Both the position numbers and the translations under genes were made by a program. The notes under the pieces were generated by a model. The model had not been told where the DNA came from, ran no database searches, and saw only the letters and a list, made by a program, of their open reading frames with translations. From Aquatica leii (Eukaryota > Arthropoda > Insecta > Coleoptera > Lampyridae), in contig CM069433.1 in the NCBI GenBank assembly GCA_035610365.1, positions 171,012,882-171,076,881 on the forward strand: DNA of 64,000 nucleotides. The letters run 5' to 3'. How positions within the stretch are numbered: the first letter of the stretch is position 1; each line of letters starts with the position of its first letter. Positions 1-12,201 of this stretch are shown in pieces.

Positions 1-2177
1 CCGAAGATATATTTTTTCAATTTGTTGCTAAGAAATACTTCATCTGGTTATCAAAATTAAAACGTGTATACGTTAATTATTGATAAACAAATATCTATTG
101 ACACATTTCTGATTTTTTTTAAATTATAGACTATCAAGTACTGATCCTTTGCATTCGCTGTCTGTTTAATAGTCTTCTAATCTTATGAAATTACTGTGTT
201 AGCCACTATTTTTTTTTAATAATTTAAATGCAATTTTTCATTTGGTGATCGCATATATTTTTTTCAAATAAATGTTTAAAGTAACGTAAACTTGCGTCAT
301 TAACTAAAAGGCCGAAATATTCTGCTTCATTGTTCTCTGCTAGAACTTCATAAAGAATGTTATTGCTAATGTTTAGATTTTGTTTCTTTACTTTAATTTT
401 TGACGCATACACTTTTCTTGTTACTACAGAAAACGTTTAAAGCTTGTGTTACGAGAAGCATTTTTTTGTAAAAGCATTTATTTATGTCGATTTTTTAATA
501 AATGTCAGATACGTTGAGACAATTTCTTAAAATCGTCGATGATTGAGTTTGATGATTTTGGATGACGCTTTATTCATTGAAATGATTCATTTTTACGTTT
601 TAACTCTTTTTAACGGGCAAATTATTGCTTAAGAATTTTCTTACCTACGCAGAATAGATTTATGGTTAATAAATTGAATTGTTATTAAAAAATTCCACGA
701 TGATTTAATCACTAAATGCACCAAGCATTTATGCATGTTAGGAAAGTGACTTTTTCTTTGTGGTTATCTTTAAGTTTGCTTTCCAAAACTGGAGCATACA
801 TTTTCAAAAGTTTTATTTTTATCAACATCGTGTATTTTGTCAATATACCCACAGATCTGTCAGTTTCTGTTACGAAAATTGATTTTCAGTTTTCAATCTA
901 ATCCCAAATAGTGTTAGACTATTATATCTTGTCGACTTACTGGTGTTTTTCTTTGTTTTGGTTCTATAGCTTATGAGATAATTTTTGCGTATCCAAACTA
1001 TAGTTGCAGTGTATCACCAACTCTAAAAACGATTGGCTGGATATGGGGCTGCTTTTTGGTCTAAATATTGCTAATATGGTGGTTTGTCGTCAAAGGAAAT
1101 TTTTTGATGGCGAATGGGAGTGCCAGTGTTTTTTCTGTCTGGTTGCAGTTGCTTTCTGCTGCTGATGATGATCTGAAGACATTCATTGATCTATTCTGAA
1201 GTTAATGTAAAAATCATGTTGCGATATCTGTGTTTCAAGCATCTGGTGCAACAGTGATTCCATTCGATGGTTTAAAATCTGACAGCAGTCAGTTTTAGCT
1301 GTAAAGTTGTCAACCGACGCTTAACTAGTCTAGTTTCACTTGGCTTTTTTTACTTTGTATTTTCTTTGTGTTTGGATATATTCTATTTAAGTCAACGTGC
1401 TCTATTTATTCTTTCATTCTTTCTAGAATATAAGTTTTATGTGTTTCTAATATTCTTTTGCCATCATTCATGTACGCTACCATACCATAAATAGTGTACG
1501 GGTATTAAAATATGTGATCTATTATAGATGTGTCGAATTATTTTATAGAAGATTCTGCAAATTATGTCCGTTAAAATGCACCTGATATACAAGGTCTGAA
1601 TGCAGTACTTAATGTGAAGGGTGGATTGTGAAAAATGGTTTAAGAATTCTGAAAACTGCATATAATACCGTTTTTAAAATGCGCTTTGTCGCTAGTCCAC
1701 AGAGCAGGGTCGGGAGGTACAGCAGTTAGGATTACATTGCAAGCATCTTTACGTTTCACACAGTTTTGTGGGCTAAATTGACGTGACGTTTTCGGGTATT
1801 CGTACACTTTAAGGTCGCCTAACTGATTTTTTAGCAAATGCAGATCTTGTCTCTTAGAAAGAGGAGGACGTGAACCCACCAAACTACCCAAACTTGCTTG
1901 GATTTAGGATATGTTATGAAAAGAAAGGATTGTCTAGTGAAACGAGTCCGATAGCTTTATATCAGGTTCGTGATATGTGAGCACGAGGCACCTGCTTTGC
2001 GGTTTTTCCTCGCATGTCAGGATAAAAACCAAGTAGGCGGGAACAGGATACGATTTTGTAATAGACGGCGATGAGGCTAGTTATTCAAGATACCTACGAC
2101 TAAAAAGAAACTGCATGTGTTAGTTACCTAAACATAAATAAAATACTCTTAAAATCATAAAGCCATGCAAAAATAAA
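1..2177. other. No gene recognised; probable how intron
   Basis: AT-rich sequence with only short, uninformative open frames. I saw no conserved protein, RNA gene or repeat pair. Because the how exons at 9.53 kb need upstream exons (KH domain) that are not in the window, this stretch is most simply intronic; that is inference. Confidence 0.4.
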
Positions 2178-4530
2178 CTAAATTAGACTCTGGTCTTTTC
2201 TAACAAATGCAAGGAGTACATTGACGTCGGGCAGTAGTCTAAGGATAGACTCGGGGAAATTGGGATATGGGTTGACTTGGGTTCTTAGGGTACTCCGGTC
2301 ATCATCGAACTCCCACCAGGCAAGAACCCTATCTGACGGAGTATCAGGAACACCATACGACAAGCACCGGTCGTCATCTGCAACTCTAATGCGTTTCAGA
2401 TGGCAACGGAACCCGCTGTGCGATGTGAGAATTTGGGCGACCGCTTGTGTCGGGTTATGGGACATGTTGATCCACTCTAGGATATTTTGAATCCAAGAAT
2501 AGGCGTTACGTTCTGTATGGGATGTATCCCACTGCCGCTGCCATTCATTCAAGATCGAAGTCTTAAGATCACGCTTCACGGCCGGAAAAGAAGGAAAATC
2601 TGAAATCGAAACTTGCTGGTCTAAGAATGTGCACGTGTCAGTGCTTAAAAAAAACTTTGGTGCAGTATATTTCCTGCAATAGAAGATGCAGAGAGGGATA
2701 TTTTGCTACAACACACAAGGAACGGTATGCCCTGAAGATTGTACGAAAGAATAGGAAATGTAAGGATGTCAGTTTCCTGACAATGTAGGTATGTCGCAGT
2801 CTGTGGTACCAGATGTCTAAGTTATATGTGAGCTTAGGGATGACTGCACTGTTGAAAATGGTCACTAATGATTTCCTGTGTAGGTTCCAGTTACGACGAG
2901 AATATTTGTAGAACAAGTGCAAGACAGTCATGTCCTTGTCAACTACATATCAAGGAAGCTCAGTTTATGATCGAGCAAAAGACTGAGGTACATAAACTCG
3001 AAAACCCTTCGAACTAAAATGCCGTTGATTCGAAGTGAGGAATTTCTTGACAGCCCAACGAGCCAAAAACTCTGGAGACTGTCGTGATTTTGCCTCAGAC
3101 GCGCTTTTGTCTGCGGACACTAATAGTGATGTCGTCCGTCACAGTTATCGGGTTCTAGTAGAGAATCCACAACTACGTTCCACTAAGTCGGCCCGAAAAC
3201 CGATACTTGTGGGCATTTTTTCGTCCCCGATAACTGACATTTTCGCGAACGAAGCCGTACTGGCTGGAATAATCTTTGTGGAGAAATGATGTCATGTATT
3301 TTCTTTAACTGTACTCGTTCGAATAGTTTGCCAAGTTTTGTAAGTAGCGTAATCGGACGATACGAATTGGGGTTAGAGAGATCTTTGTTACCAGGTTTGA
3401 GAATCGTGATTAGCCTACCAGTTTGCCAACTATTTGGAAAATACCTGCAATGAACACAAGTTGAATAGGTCAATTAATGTAGAAGAGAAGGAATCTTGTA
3501 CAACTGTTCTTAGTACGTTACAATATACTCCCTCGGATCCGGGAGCTTTATTCTTAGGAATTCTGCTCGCCACCGACGCTGTATCCTCTCTTATAATCAA
3601 CCAGTCATATCGGAACTCAACATCTGCAAAAGATCGGGATTTAATTCGGACTTGGTAACGATCGTCGTCTGGGAAAAAGGAACTAACTATTGACTTGATT
3701 GTGTCAAGCTCTGTGAGAGTGTCGTCACGGACGTTGGAGCATAGTTGGATAGTGAGGATATCCTATAAACTAATCCCCACTGACTCGCCGCCAATCTGTT
3801 CTCTAAAAACCTTTGTCATGGGTTAAATTTAGCGTTCTTCACTGCCAGTTTATACCGGTAAACAACGGCTTTGTATAAATTTGACTTTGAGTTTTTAGCT
3901 CTGCTGGGGCTTTTTGAGTATGCTTTCTTAAGCAACGTACGACTCGCTTTAACCTATCTAAGCTTTGAAATCCTCCTCGGTACACCAGCTCTAAAATTCG
4001 AGCGAATTCGGTTTAACCCAATTGGGCTAGATTCGAGGATCATTCTGGTCAGCTTATTAATGGAGATGTCAATAGAATTAGGATCGTGAAACATAGATAT
4101 ACGTGGAAAATATATAGGAAGTAAGGCGCTGGCAGCTGTGTTTAGCTTGACAGAATGTATGCGTTTGACGTCGCGTATACGCTTAGGGTCGAGGATTTTT
4201 GACGGTTAAATCATAACGAATTAGTCGGTGGTCACTTTCAATCACCTCTGAAATAACTTTCTAGTTAGACATTTTTTTGGTTAAAACTTGTGCTAATGTG
4301 ACATCGATGTTTGTATTACCTTGATGAATAGCTGAGAAATACCGCATGGAAGTGGATGGTGATCCTGTTGAAGGGCAAGGCTGCTATACTCTGAACCAAA
4401 ACTACACATATGGCTCTTAGGTTAGCAAAATGTCTATGTCATTGTCGAAGGAGAAGCTTATGATTTCCAAGGTCGCAGCATGAGAACGCTAAAGATTCAC
4501 TGGTGCAATCCTAAGAATCAGAGAAGCGTC
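2178..4530 (-). pseudogene. Decayed R1/LOA-type LINE ORF2
   Basis: Minus-strand remains of a non-LTR retrotransposon ORF2, which would supply the endonuclease and reverse transcriptase for target-primed insertion. Reading 5' to 3' on the minus strand I see an endonuclease start near 4495 (LQINLQRS followed by IDILLT and EPYV), an endonuclease end near 4230 (NIDVTLAQVL, then ESDHRLIRYDL), the linker to the reverse transcriptase (KNKAPGSEGV, about 3540), the RT start at 3473-3300 (NSWQTGRLITILKPG, then SYRPITLLTKLGK), a thumb region at 2931-2638, and a C-terminal region at 2579-2178 (WQRQWDTSHTERNAYSWI) of the type that ends ORF2 in R1, LOA and related clades. Motif order is intact but there are many stops and frameshifts, and the catalytic YADD core was not found. 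The clade call rests on motif style only. Confidence 0.8.
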
Positions 4531-7100
4531 CTCGCTGTCCATAATCGTTATGAGATATTTTGGCGTGAAGCCTCTGTAAGTACACCGGGCAGTTGTTAAA
4601 AGACGCTTATCACATTGTTTTTATGGCCATATCTTATACAATTTTCGTATACAGGGCCTTCTGCGGTTTTCGTATTGTGCTTTTCAACACAATTGCGGCA
4701 TTACGATTTAACCCGAACCGGATCCGAAAAGCCCTCAGGGTTGCCACAACGCTTTTCCCGTTTTTAATGAACGCCACAAAAAAGCTACGGTGCTTACCTC
4801 ACTACGGCATGGTGATTACTGAAAATGGTATTGTTCCCCTGACCTAACTGTATTTAAACCACCTCTACGCGGTCTTGGAACCTACAGTGATTTTTTGAAA
4901 TTAGGGACTACATTCGGCCTTATCTATAAGTACAAATAATTCACAATTTGCCAGTTGTGATAAGGTGTCATCTGGTATGAGCGGCATTTAATCCTGTGAA
5001 GTAATCGTCGTATATTCTCTCGTTTCTATTTGTCTTTTTGACAACGACAATTAGGACCCGGATTCTGGAGAGTTTTAAAGAATTTCTTCACACTTGACTT
5101 TTTGTGTTGCTTCTTACCGTTGCAATGTTTTTTATGCCTCTTCTTGTAGTTGTTGCGCTTCTATGTTTTGCGCTCACATGTATTTGAAAAATGGATTTTA
5201 CTACACCACTAACAACAGCGTTCTTGAGGTGTTTGCCTTCAGCGCTTTCGTATTCTAGTTTTTATTTCTTTTGTCGTTGTTTACCTGTGTTGCCCTTGCT
5301 GAATAGCCGTTGAGTGTTTGTACCGTCCGACAGGTTTTTCATAATTTTTTCTTCTACAAGACTTTCAAAGTTACTTGACTTTATTATCGAGTCTTATATA
5401 TGAATTCAACAAATTCAATGTGAGTTGCTTACAGTATCCGAAATACCTTTGTTTACGTTGATAAAAGTCTATAAAAAACCACATCCAGAAGTCTACGTTA
5501 TCTACAAGCACGTAGTTATCACTTTTGACCGACGATTTATTCGTTGGAACTTATTTCTTGCTCGTGGTTTATTGGTTGTTTCATTAATGTGGATTTTTTA
5601 AGTATTTTACACGGTTATCTTCTTAATTACCGTAGCTTTGATTTTATACATTACTAAATCAGAAAAAAATGTTTTGAAACTATTGGTTATATGCATTTGT
5701 CAGATTAAACCCCTCAGATCCTTTCTATAGTTTCATAATTACTTTTGATTGATTCCTCGTGTATATTTTTACTTAAAATAACATTCTTTTTGTTTTGTCG
5801 ATATTGTAATCTGACTATTTTTATTTTGTCTTTGGTATTTTGATTTTCTTGTTGAAGCGGCTCGTATGAAGTTGATTTGTTATCAAGAAATTTAAAACTT
5901 TGGTTTCTTTAATTTTGCCGGTTTTGTCTGTCTTCGTTGTTAATTTATTTGAACTGAAGGTCTTTGAATTTGTTATAAAACCATTAAGAGATAATTAAAG
6001 TACTTGTTGCTGTAGATCAAACGACATTTCTATTAATATGCCGTGATTTTACTCCGCAAAATATAAATTATCTGAAATCATGTTTTTAATTAGGAGTGTT
6101 TTGAAAACTAGATGAAGTTGATGTAATGTAATACTATTAGGTTGAATATTTGGGTCAAAGATTTGCTTCTGTAGTAGCTATTGTTTCTACCTCCAGTGTA
6201 TCAATCAGCTATAAATTTAAAAATTTATTAGACACTTTGTATATTTTTTTTAATAATATTTACGCAAAACTGGGATAAAACGTAGTTTACTTTAAATCCT
6301 GGTTAGAAAGATTATTTTACCGTTATTATTCGGTTGATACAAGCAACCCTAATTCAAGATATATACACGACGATGATAAGCACTTAAACATGTATTACAA
6401 ATTAGCACTGAAGACGATTACTAATTTCAAAACATTGGAAACAAATTACCTAAAAAATTGTATTCACTTTTTTCAGTAAAACTTATGCACAACAAGCAGG
6501 GTGTATATTCAGAATTTTAATGTAAGTTTTACAGTATTGTAATCACGCTTTGTTTTTTTAATTCCACGATTAATAAATTAGCCCTGTTCTTGATTAATGT
6601 TTAATTGTATTTCTTAGTAACAAATTTTTTTCATAAAAAGATTAATAAATTTTCAAGCGATGCATTTAGAATCTTGTGATCTAATTATCTTTTTTACTTA
6701 ATATTTATAAACAAAATTATTGCTAATATTTACTTATCGTAATATTTTTTTTTGTATTAGGATCAACAAACTAAATTCCTAATACATAAAAAAAACTTAA
6801 AACCACTAACAAAATTTGCTAAAAAAAATACGCGTCTGATGCGGCGATAAATTATTTATAAATTTATTGTATTTATTGTATGTCATTATGTGACCGTTGA
6901 GAACGGATTGAGGAATTGCACCATTATGTTTTGAGGTGTTTGTAATGAAAGGATGTATTTTTACTTCTTTATTTCTAAAGCATTTAATTACAACAGGGAA
7001 TCATTTTTCATTGTGAAATATCGACTGTGTGTTTTTGCTTTCAAACAGCGGTTTCTGAACACCTCTACAGAAATAGTACACATCTTTTATTTATTTTATA
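4531..7100. other. No gene recognised
   Basis: The first few hundred bases may hold degraded ORF1 of the neighbouring LINE, because a cysteine-rich string can be read on the minus strand near 4650-4760, but this is weak. The rest is AT-rich with no recognisable coding or repeat structure. A short motif near 6224 (TTTATTAGACACTT) matches the terminal motif of the MITE at 11984. Confidence 0.35.
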
Positions 7101-8523
7101 CAGGGTGGTTGACGTACTTACTAACGAAACTATAAACGATATCAAAAAATTCTTTAATGGAAATACGTGTCAGTTCCAACTACAATTTAAAAATTGTTAA
7201 AAGTATATAGGGTGACTTAAATTAAAATATCAATATAAAGTTATATATTTTAATTTTAAAAACTGCTTAAAAAATAACGTCAGTTTATGCAAAGTACTCT
7301 ATACCTTTCTTTGATAGTTTTTGAAAATTTAGTAACTCTTGAAATAAATTAATTACGCTTGATTACATAAATTTGTAATTAACGCATTTTTGTCTGTCAA
7401 TTCTACATTATTGTCGCTTTGTGTAGAAATAATTAAATTATTAAATTAATGCTTGTAATTAAAAGTTGAATTGCACTCAAACATTTCTTTTACTTACTGT
7501 GTCAACTTAAATGATACACCCTGTATTTTATTGCAATAACAAGAAAAATTATTTTTTTTAAACTATTATAAGGTTTTCTATAACAATATCCACTATTTAA
7601 GTCATTTTTAGTGTATTAGTAATACTTGCTAATTAATTCATTAAAATAAAAGAATACTAAGTTGAAAACCGGGTAAATATTTGGAGAATGTTTCAAAATT
7701 GTATGTTAGTATCGAGAGTTAATGTTGAGAGATTCTCCTTAAAAATCATCTTCATAAGGAAGTATTTGAGAAACAAGGTTTTGTGAAACCTGTAGTGTTG
7801 CTTACACAAAACAAAGTTATTAAAACTGAAGACGAAAGCAAGTAATTAACAGTTCTTCGTATTGAAGAAAATGTACACCAGTTTGAATATTTGTTGTGAA
7901 TTTGTTTATTTTGACAGTAAACAAGTTTTTGTCTATTACACTTAATAAATTTTTTATTAGATTAACACAATTTATTGATACAGGCAAGCTAATGTGAATA
8001 AGTCTGAAACAAAAAAAGCAAAATGATTTTTCTTGTTATTGCAAGAATAAAATACAGAGGGTTCTATTTAAGTTAACATAGTAATCAAACGAAATGTTTT
8101 AATATACTTAAACTTCTAATTACTAACACCCAATATAATAATTTAATTACTTCTACACAGATCTCCAACAGTGTAAAATTAACAGACAAAAATGCTTTAA
8201 TTACAACTTTATGTAATCAAACGTAATTAATTTATTTTGACAGTATTATATTTTCAAAAAAAAAATTCAAAAACTATCAAAAATAGGTATAGGGAACTTT
8301 GCATAAATTGACATTTTTTCAAGCAGTTTTTAAGAATAATATAAAATACATAGTATTTCATTTAAAAATGTATAACCTTATATTGTTATTTTAATTTGAG
8401 TGTACTTCTAACAATTTTTAAATTGTAGCCGTAATTTACTTACGTGTTTCTGTTAAAGGATTTTTTTTATATCTTTTACAGTTTGGTCACTAAACTTAGT
8501 TCCGTTAAGCGTGAACCACCCTG
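7101..8523. mobile_element. Long-inverted-repeat (foldback/MITE-like) element
   Basis: Left arm (about 7101-7555) and right arm (about 8022-8523) are diverged inverted copies. Shared strings include CAGGGTGGTT at the left tip against AACCACCCTG at the right tip, the region around GTAATTAACGCATTTTTGTC, and the inner edge TTGCAATAACAAGAAAAAT. About 470 bp of non-coding sequence separates the arms. Both sides are bordered by TATA, a possible 4 bp target duplication, although TA-richness makes this ambiguous. No transposase is encoded, so it is non-autonomous. The superfamily is not assigned; CAGGGTGG-type ends recur in insect repeats. Confidence 0.8.
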
Positions 8524-9529
8524 TATATTCATTGAATTGAGATGAAGGACGTTGTACTCAAAAAATACTGCAACATATTATTTTTCGGAATGTTTTCAAG
8601 CTGCTTATTATTATTCATAACTGAACTTTTAGTGTCTTCTCTGAAAAAAGCCAATCACCGGTCAAAAGTTTGTTTCTCTACTGAAGAAAATGCGTATTCC
8701 AAAAAAATTAACTTTTAAATATTCAATTTTGACTGACATAAATTCTCGTTTTACTGCTTCTAAATATTCGATTAATCATAAATCGAAATAATATTCAATT
8801 GGATGATCAATAAAATTTTTATTTCTAGCCGAATAATGTTCGTTATTAAAAATATTTTTTTATAAGTTTAATTACTCAGAATCGATAAAATATTCAGTGG
8901 AAGAAATTAATATTATATATATATATATATTAATTAATAACGATTGAATTTTTATTTATTTGTGCGTACGATTGATTAATACGTTTTATTTGTTACTTAA
9001 AATTACTTAAGCGGCGATTATGTTTTCATTTATTATTTAATACCAAAATATTGCAGTATAAAAAAATTATTTCATTTTGACGAAAGTTGACAAATGATTT
9101 TTCATTTAAACTATTAAAGAGCGTATTTTAATTAAAAGTTATTTTGGTTTTGGAATATTTCAAATTGTATACTCGTAAACAAATACACGTCATAGAAAAT
9201 TTTAAATATTTTCTGGACAAAAGCAAACCGATTATTTTGCTTTGTTGTCTTATTCTATAAAGAGTAAGAATATTAGTAGACCTATAGAAATAAATAAATA
9301 CATGGGTGAGTAAATAGGTACGAGGAATAAAGGTCAAATAAAAGGCAGCGTTTATATATTTTTTTATCAATAAAGTCGTTTCTTTTAGTTGTTTTTAAAG
9401 AATTAAATTATTATATCTTGTAAATTTTCGTTATTTTTCTTTTACAAAATTTCAAAAACTGTGGTGTAATTTCTTAATTTACAATGATAAGTGATGTAAA
9501 TAACAACGCTGTGTTCGTTTAATTTGCAG
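8524..9529 (+). other. Probable how intron, with acceptor at 9528-9529
   Basis: No coding signal. The stretch ends in a good splice acceptor (TTTAATTTGCAG) immediately before the how coding exon. A short TA run lies near 8915-8928. Confidence 0.55.
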
Positions 9530-9632
9530 CAAGCAGATGGAGAGGATGAACTTAAAAAGAGACAGTTAATGGAACTTGCCATTATAAATGGCACCTACAG
9601 GGATTCAACTTCTAAAGCAGCTTCCGCTGCAG
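9530..9632 (+). CDS. how: held out wings (quaking-type STAR protein), exon after the KH/QUA2 region
   Basis: Internal exon of a STAR-family RNA-binding protein that controls splicing, stability and export of target mRNAs in muscle, tendon and glia in insects. The frame starting at 9530 reads [20 protein letters not shown], then [14 protein letters not shown], the strongly conserved segment just C-terminal of the KH/QUA2 domain in How and QKI. It is bounded by an acceptor (GCAG at 9526-9529) and a donor (G|GTACGT at 9632/9633), ending one base into a codon. The KH-domain exons must lie upstream of this window. An ATG at 9588 lies out of this frame and is not the start. Identification is confident from sequence; the tissue roles are established for Drosophila how. 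Confidence 0.95.
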
Positions 9633-9690
9633 GTACGTTTTGGAGTTAAATGTGCAAGTAAGTTGGTAATGTTTTTTTTTTTTAATTTAG

Positions 9691-10028
9691 TATGTGACGA
9701 AGAATGGAGACGTGTCGCGGTAGCTGCGGCAGCTGAAACACAACGATTATTGTCCCCAGCGATTCCTGGATTGGCTACACCACTTCGTACTCCCGCGACG
9801 CCGCTTGGAGCACCTTTAATCCTATCACCTCGTATGTCAGTACCAACAACAGCAGCATCAATTCTTAATGGATCTGCACCACCAGGTTCACTACTTTCAC
9901 CAGGGGATACTCATGGACTTATATATACTCCATACACCGACTATACTAATTATGCTGCCCTCGCCGCTTCACCGCTTTTGACAGAATACGCCGCAGCAGA
10001 TCATTCTGGTGGGTTATTTGCTCGCTGA
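9691..10028 (+). CDS. how: how, Pro/Ala-rich C-terminal exon with read-through alternative end
   Basis: Joins the previous exon across a 58 bp intron (9633-9690, acceptor TTTAATTTAG). The split codon gives V, then CDEEWRRVAVAAAAE, then a Pro/Ala/Leu-rich tail with TPLGAPLILSPRM, PTTAASILNG, DYTNYAALA and LLTEYAAADHS, all diagnostic of How/QKI C-terminal regions. The exon can end at a donor after 10008 (CTG|GTGGGT), joining the exon at 11135. Without splicing the frame adds GGLFAR and stops at 10026-10028. Alternative C-termini are a known property of this family: QKI-5, -6 and -7, and How long and short. They set nuclear retention, so both ends are plausibly real here. Confidence 0.93.
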
Positions 10029-11134
10029 CTATATTATGGGTGAATTTAGTTTATAAGTAGTTAGAAATCATCAATAGAAATTTAGTGTTTGTTTCTCGTA
10101 CAGAGATTGTCCACAATAGAGTTTAAAAAAAATATTATTTTCCATTTTACCGTCTTTAGAAAGTTGTGCAAGAAAAGAAAACAAAATTGCTCTCTAGTAA
10201 TATTTATTTTGCATAACATTCTAATTGTTTATTTGTACACATTTAGTCAGAATTAAATAATTATTACATTTTCTGTGATACTTGACCGCAATTGCAGGTT
10301 GCATGTACGTATGTATTTGTAGTAAGTATATTAAGATATATATGTTGGAGAGTTTACTATTTAAGTGTTTGCAAGTCATGATTAAGATACATTGTCTTCT
10401 TACATGTAGGTGTTGTATAAATTAATTTATATCGACTATTGTATGTGTAACATACTCCCTTCTGGTCTAGTGATGGGCACTAAAATTTATACCGTACAGC
10501 AGTCGCTATCAGATATATATTTGACACCATTACAGTACAGACAGTGTAGAAAATTTACTGAACATTGACGTTTGAAGTTAAAATAAGTAAGTGCCTATCA
10601 CTATTCTGACTTTTTTTTTCAATAGTCATTGTTTTTTATTAGGCAAATGCCCTAATACGTGTATTACGTAATTTTATCGACATCACAATTTTTACATTAC
10701 ATTTTATACGTTTTTTTAATTTTATATTTATAAAGTTAGATTTTCATTTTAATTATAAGTTATTTGTAAATCGCAAATCAGTTACATTAATGCATTTATG
10801 AAATGTATTTACGTTACCACAAAAATTTGTGTTAGTCAATTATTGTACAGCTTTAATTTGTTTTTTTTTCTCGAAAAGAAAAACAAAGTCAGACAGCTTT
10901 ATTAAAAAACGTTGCTAGTGCAATAGCAATCAAATCACTCCCCCCCCAAAAACAATTGTTAATGTTTTTTAAGATGCGTTTAAAAGCTTCGCGCGATTTA
11001 AAGCGACGAAAGGCGATGTGATCGCAATCGTTCTGGGTTTTAAATTACGGGAAGTTTTGCGCATTTTATTTTTATTATGTACGTGGTGAGACTGCTTTGT
11101 ATTATACGTATGCTTTAACTGGCACTCTGCATAG
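10029..11134 (+). other. how alternative region: 3'UTR of read-through form or last intron of spliced form
   Basis: If the 10008 donor is not used, translation stops at 10028 and this is 3'UTR. If it is used, 10009-11134 is a 1,126 bp intron ending in ACTCTGCATAG. No coding signal is present. Confidence 0.6.
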
Positions 11135-11220
11135 GTGCGGCTGCCGTTGCTGCCAAACAACGTAGACATTTGGGGCAGATCAGGGAACACCCCTACCAAA
11201 GAGCAGGCGCTCTGTCTTAA
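11135..11220 (+). CDS. how: how, terminal exon of the long/nuclear-type isoform
   Basis: Too short for routine ORF calling. The acceptor is at 11133-11134. With the G left over from 10008 it reads GAAVAAKQRRHLGQ, then IREHPYQRAGALS and a stop at 11218-11220. The RRxL...REHPYQR block is the hallmark of the How(L)/QKI-5 C-terminus, where a short basic tail acts as a nuclear localisation signal in QKI-5. The phase joins perfectly (split GGT codon after ADHS). The tail stops soon after HPYQR, shorter than the Drosophila protein, whose extension is absent here. Confidence 0.93.
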
Positions 11221-11983
11221 ATAGGCAAAGGTTAGTTTTTATCAATTATTTATTGTTTCAGGTGTGTGGCCGCAATGTATGTGTCATTTCGTGTGGTTTC
11301 TTGTGTTTGTGTTTTTAAAAAGTACTTTTCACTAAAAAAGTACATATTTCGATCGTTTGCCATTTTTTAAAGTATTTATAAATGTATTCTTATTAATTTA
11401 ATTAGCAGCCGTTAGATGTCCACATTAAAGCCATTTCTTCAGTATTTAATATTTAAAATGATGCGGGTTGTGACACATAAGCTATAAAAATGCAGATATT
11501 ATAGCTCTCTTAAAAAAAGGAAAGAAGGAATTTTAGATTTTGTATGTTACCAAGTATTTTTGATCATTTCGTAATATTGAGACATATTTTAATTTATGGA
11601 ATGTATTCGTTTGTGACATTGTACAGTGTATGAAAACCGAGTATTTAATTGCTTTTAATTGCAGTCAATCGGTTTTAACAAACTTTGATTTTTCAATTAA
11701 TGTCCATTTGTTAAAATCGGCGATAAAATCTTTTCTTTTACAAATTTTCTACAAAAGTTGTGCGTTGCGGGCAACGTATAATTTTAGTTTTTTCTCTATT
11801 TTTACTTTGTCGTATTATACTATTTAAAAGCAAATCCAACGAGGTTCTGGCATCAGACTTTCCTGTGCCAATCTTAATTGGCATGTATTTTCATTTCAGT
11901 ATTTTTCTTGTTCAGTAAATAACATGTATGTTACTTATTGAAATTGTCCGATGGAAAAATAATTTTTTATACGGTCTTAACCA

Positions 11984-12201
11984 AATTTATTAGACACTTA
12001 TATAATTTTAAAGCATTTTTGGTTTAGAGGACTATATATAGATAGTTTCTGATGATGATTTGAGTACAAGCATTAAAAAGCTTCCACTTCCGACAACAAA
12101 TGTACAAAATTAAAAAAAATATTTGAAAAGTTTTTTAATAATAATCAGTGATTATTTTAATTTTTAAATTTGTCTTTTAAATAAAAGCGTCTAATAAATT
12201 A
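11984..12201. mobile_element. Small MITE in the how 3'UTR
   Basis: The left end reads AAATTTATTAGACACTTATA and the right end, on the opposite strand, reads AATTTATTAGACGCTTTTAT. These are inverted terminal repeats of about 20-25 bp around roughly 170 bp of AT-rich non-coding sequence. No transposase. A single related motif near 6224 suggests a family present more than once. Confidence 0.55.
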
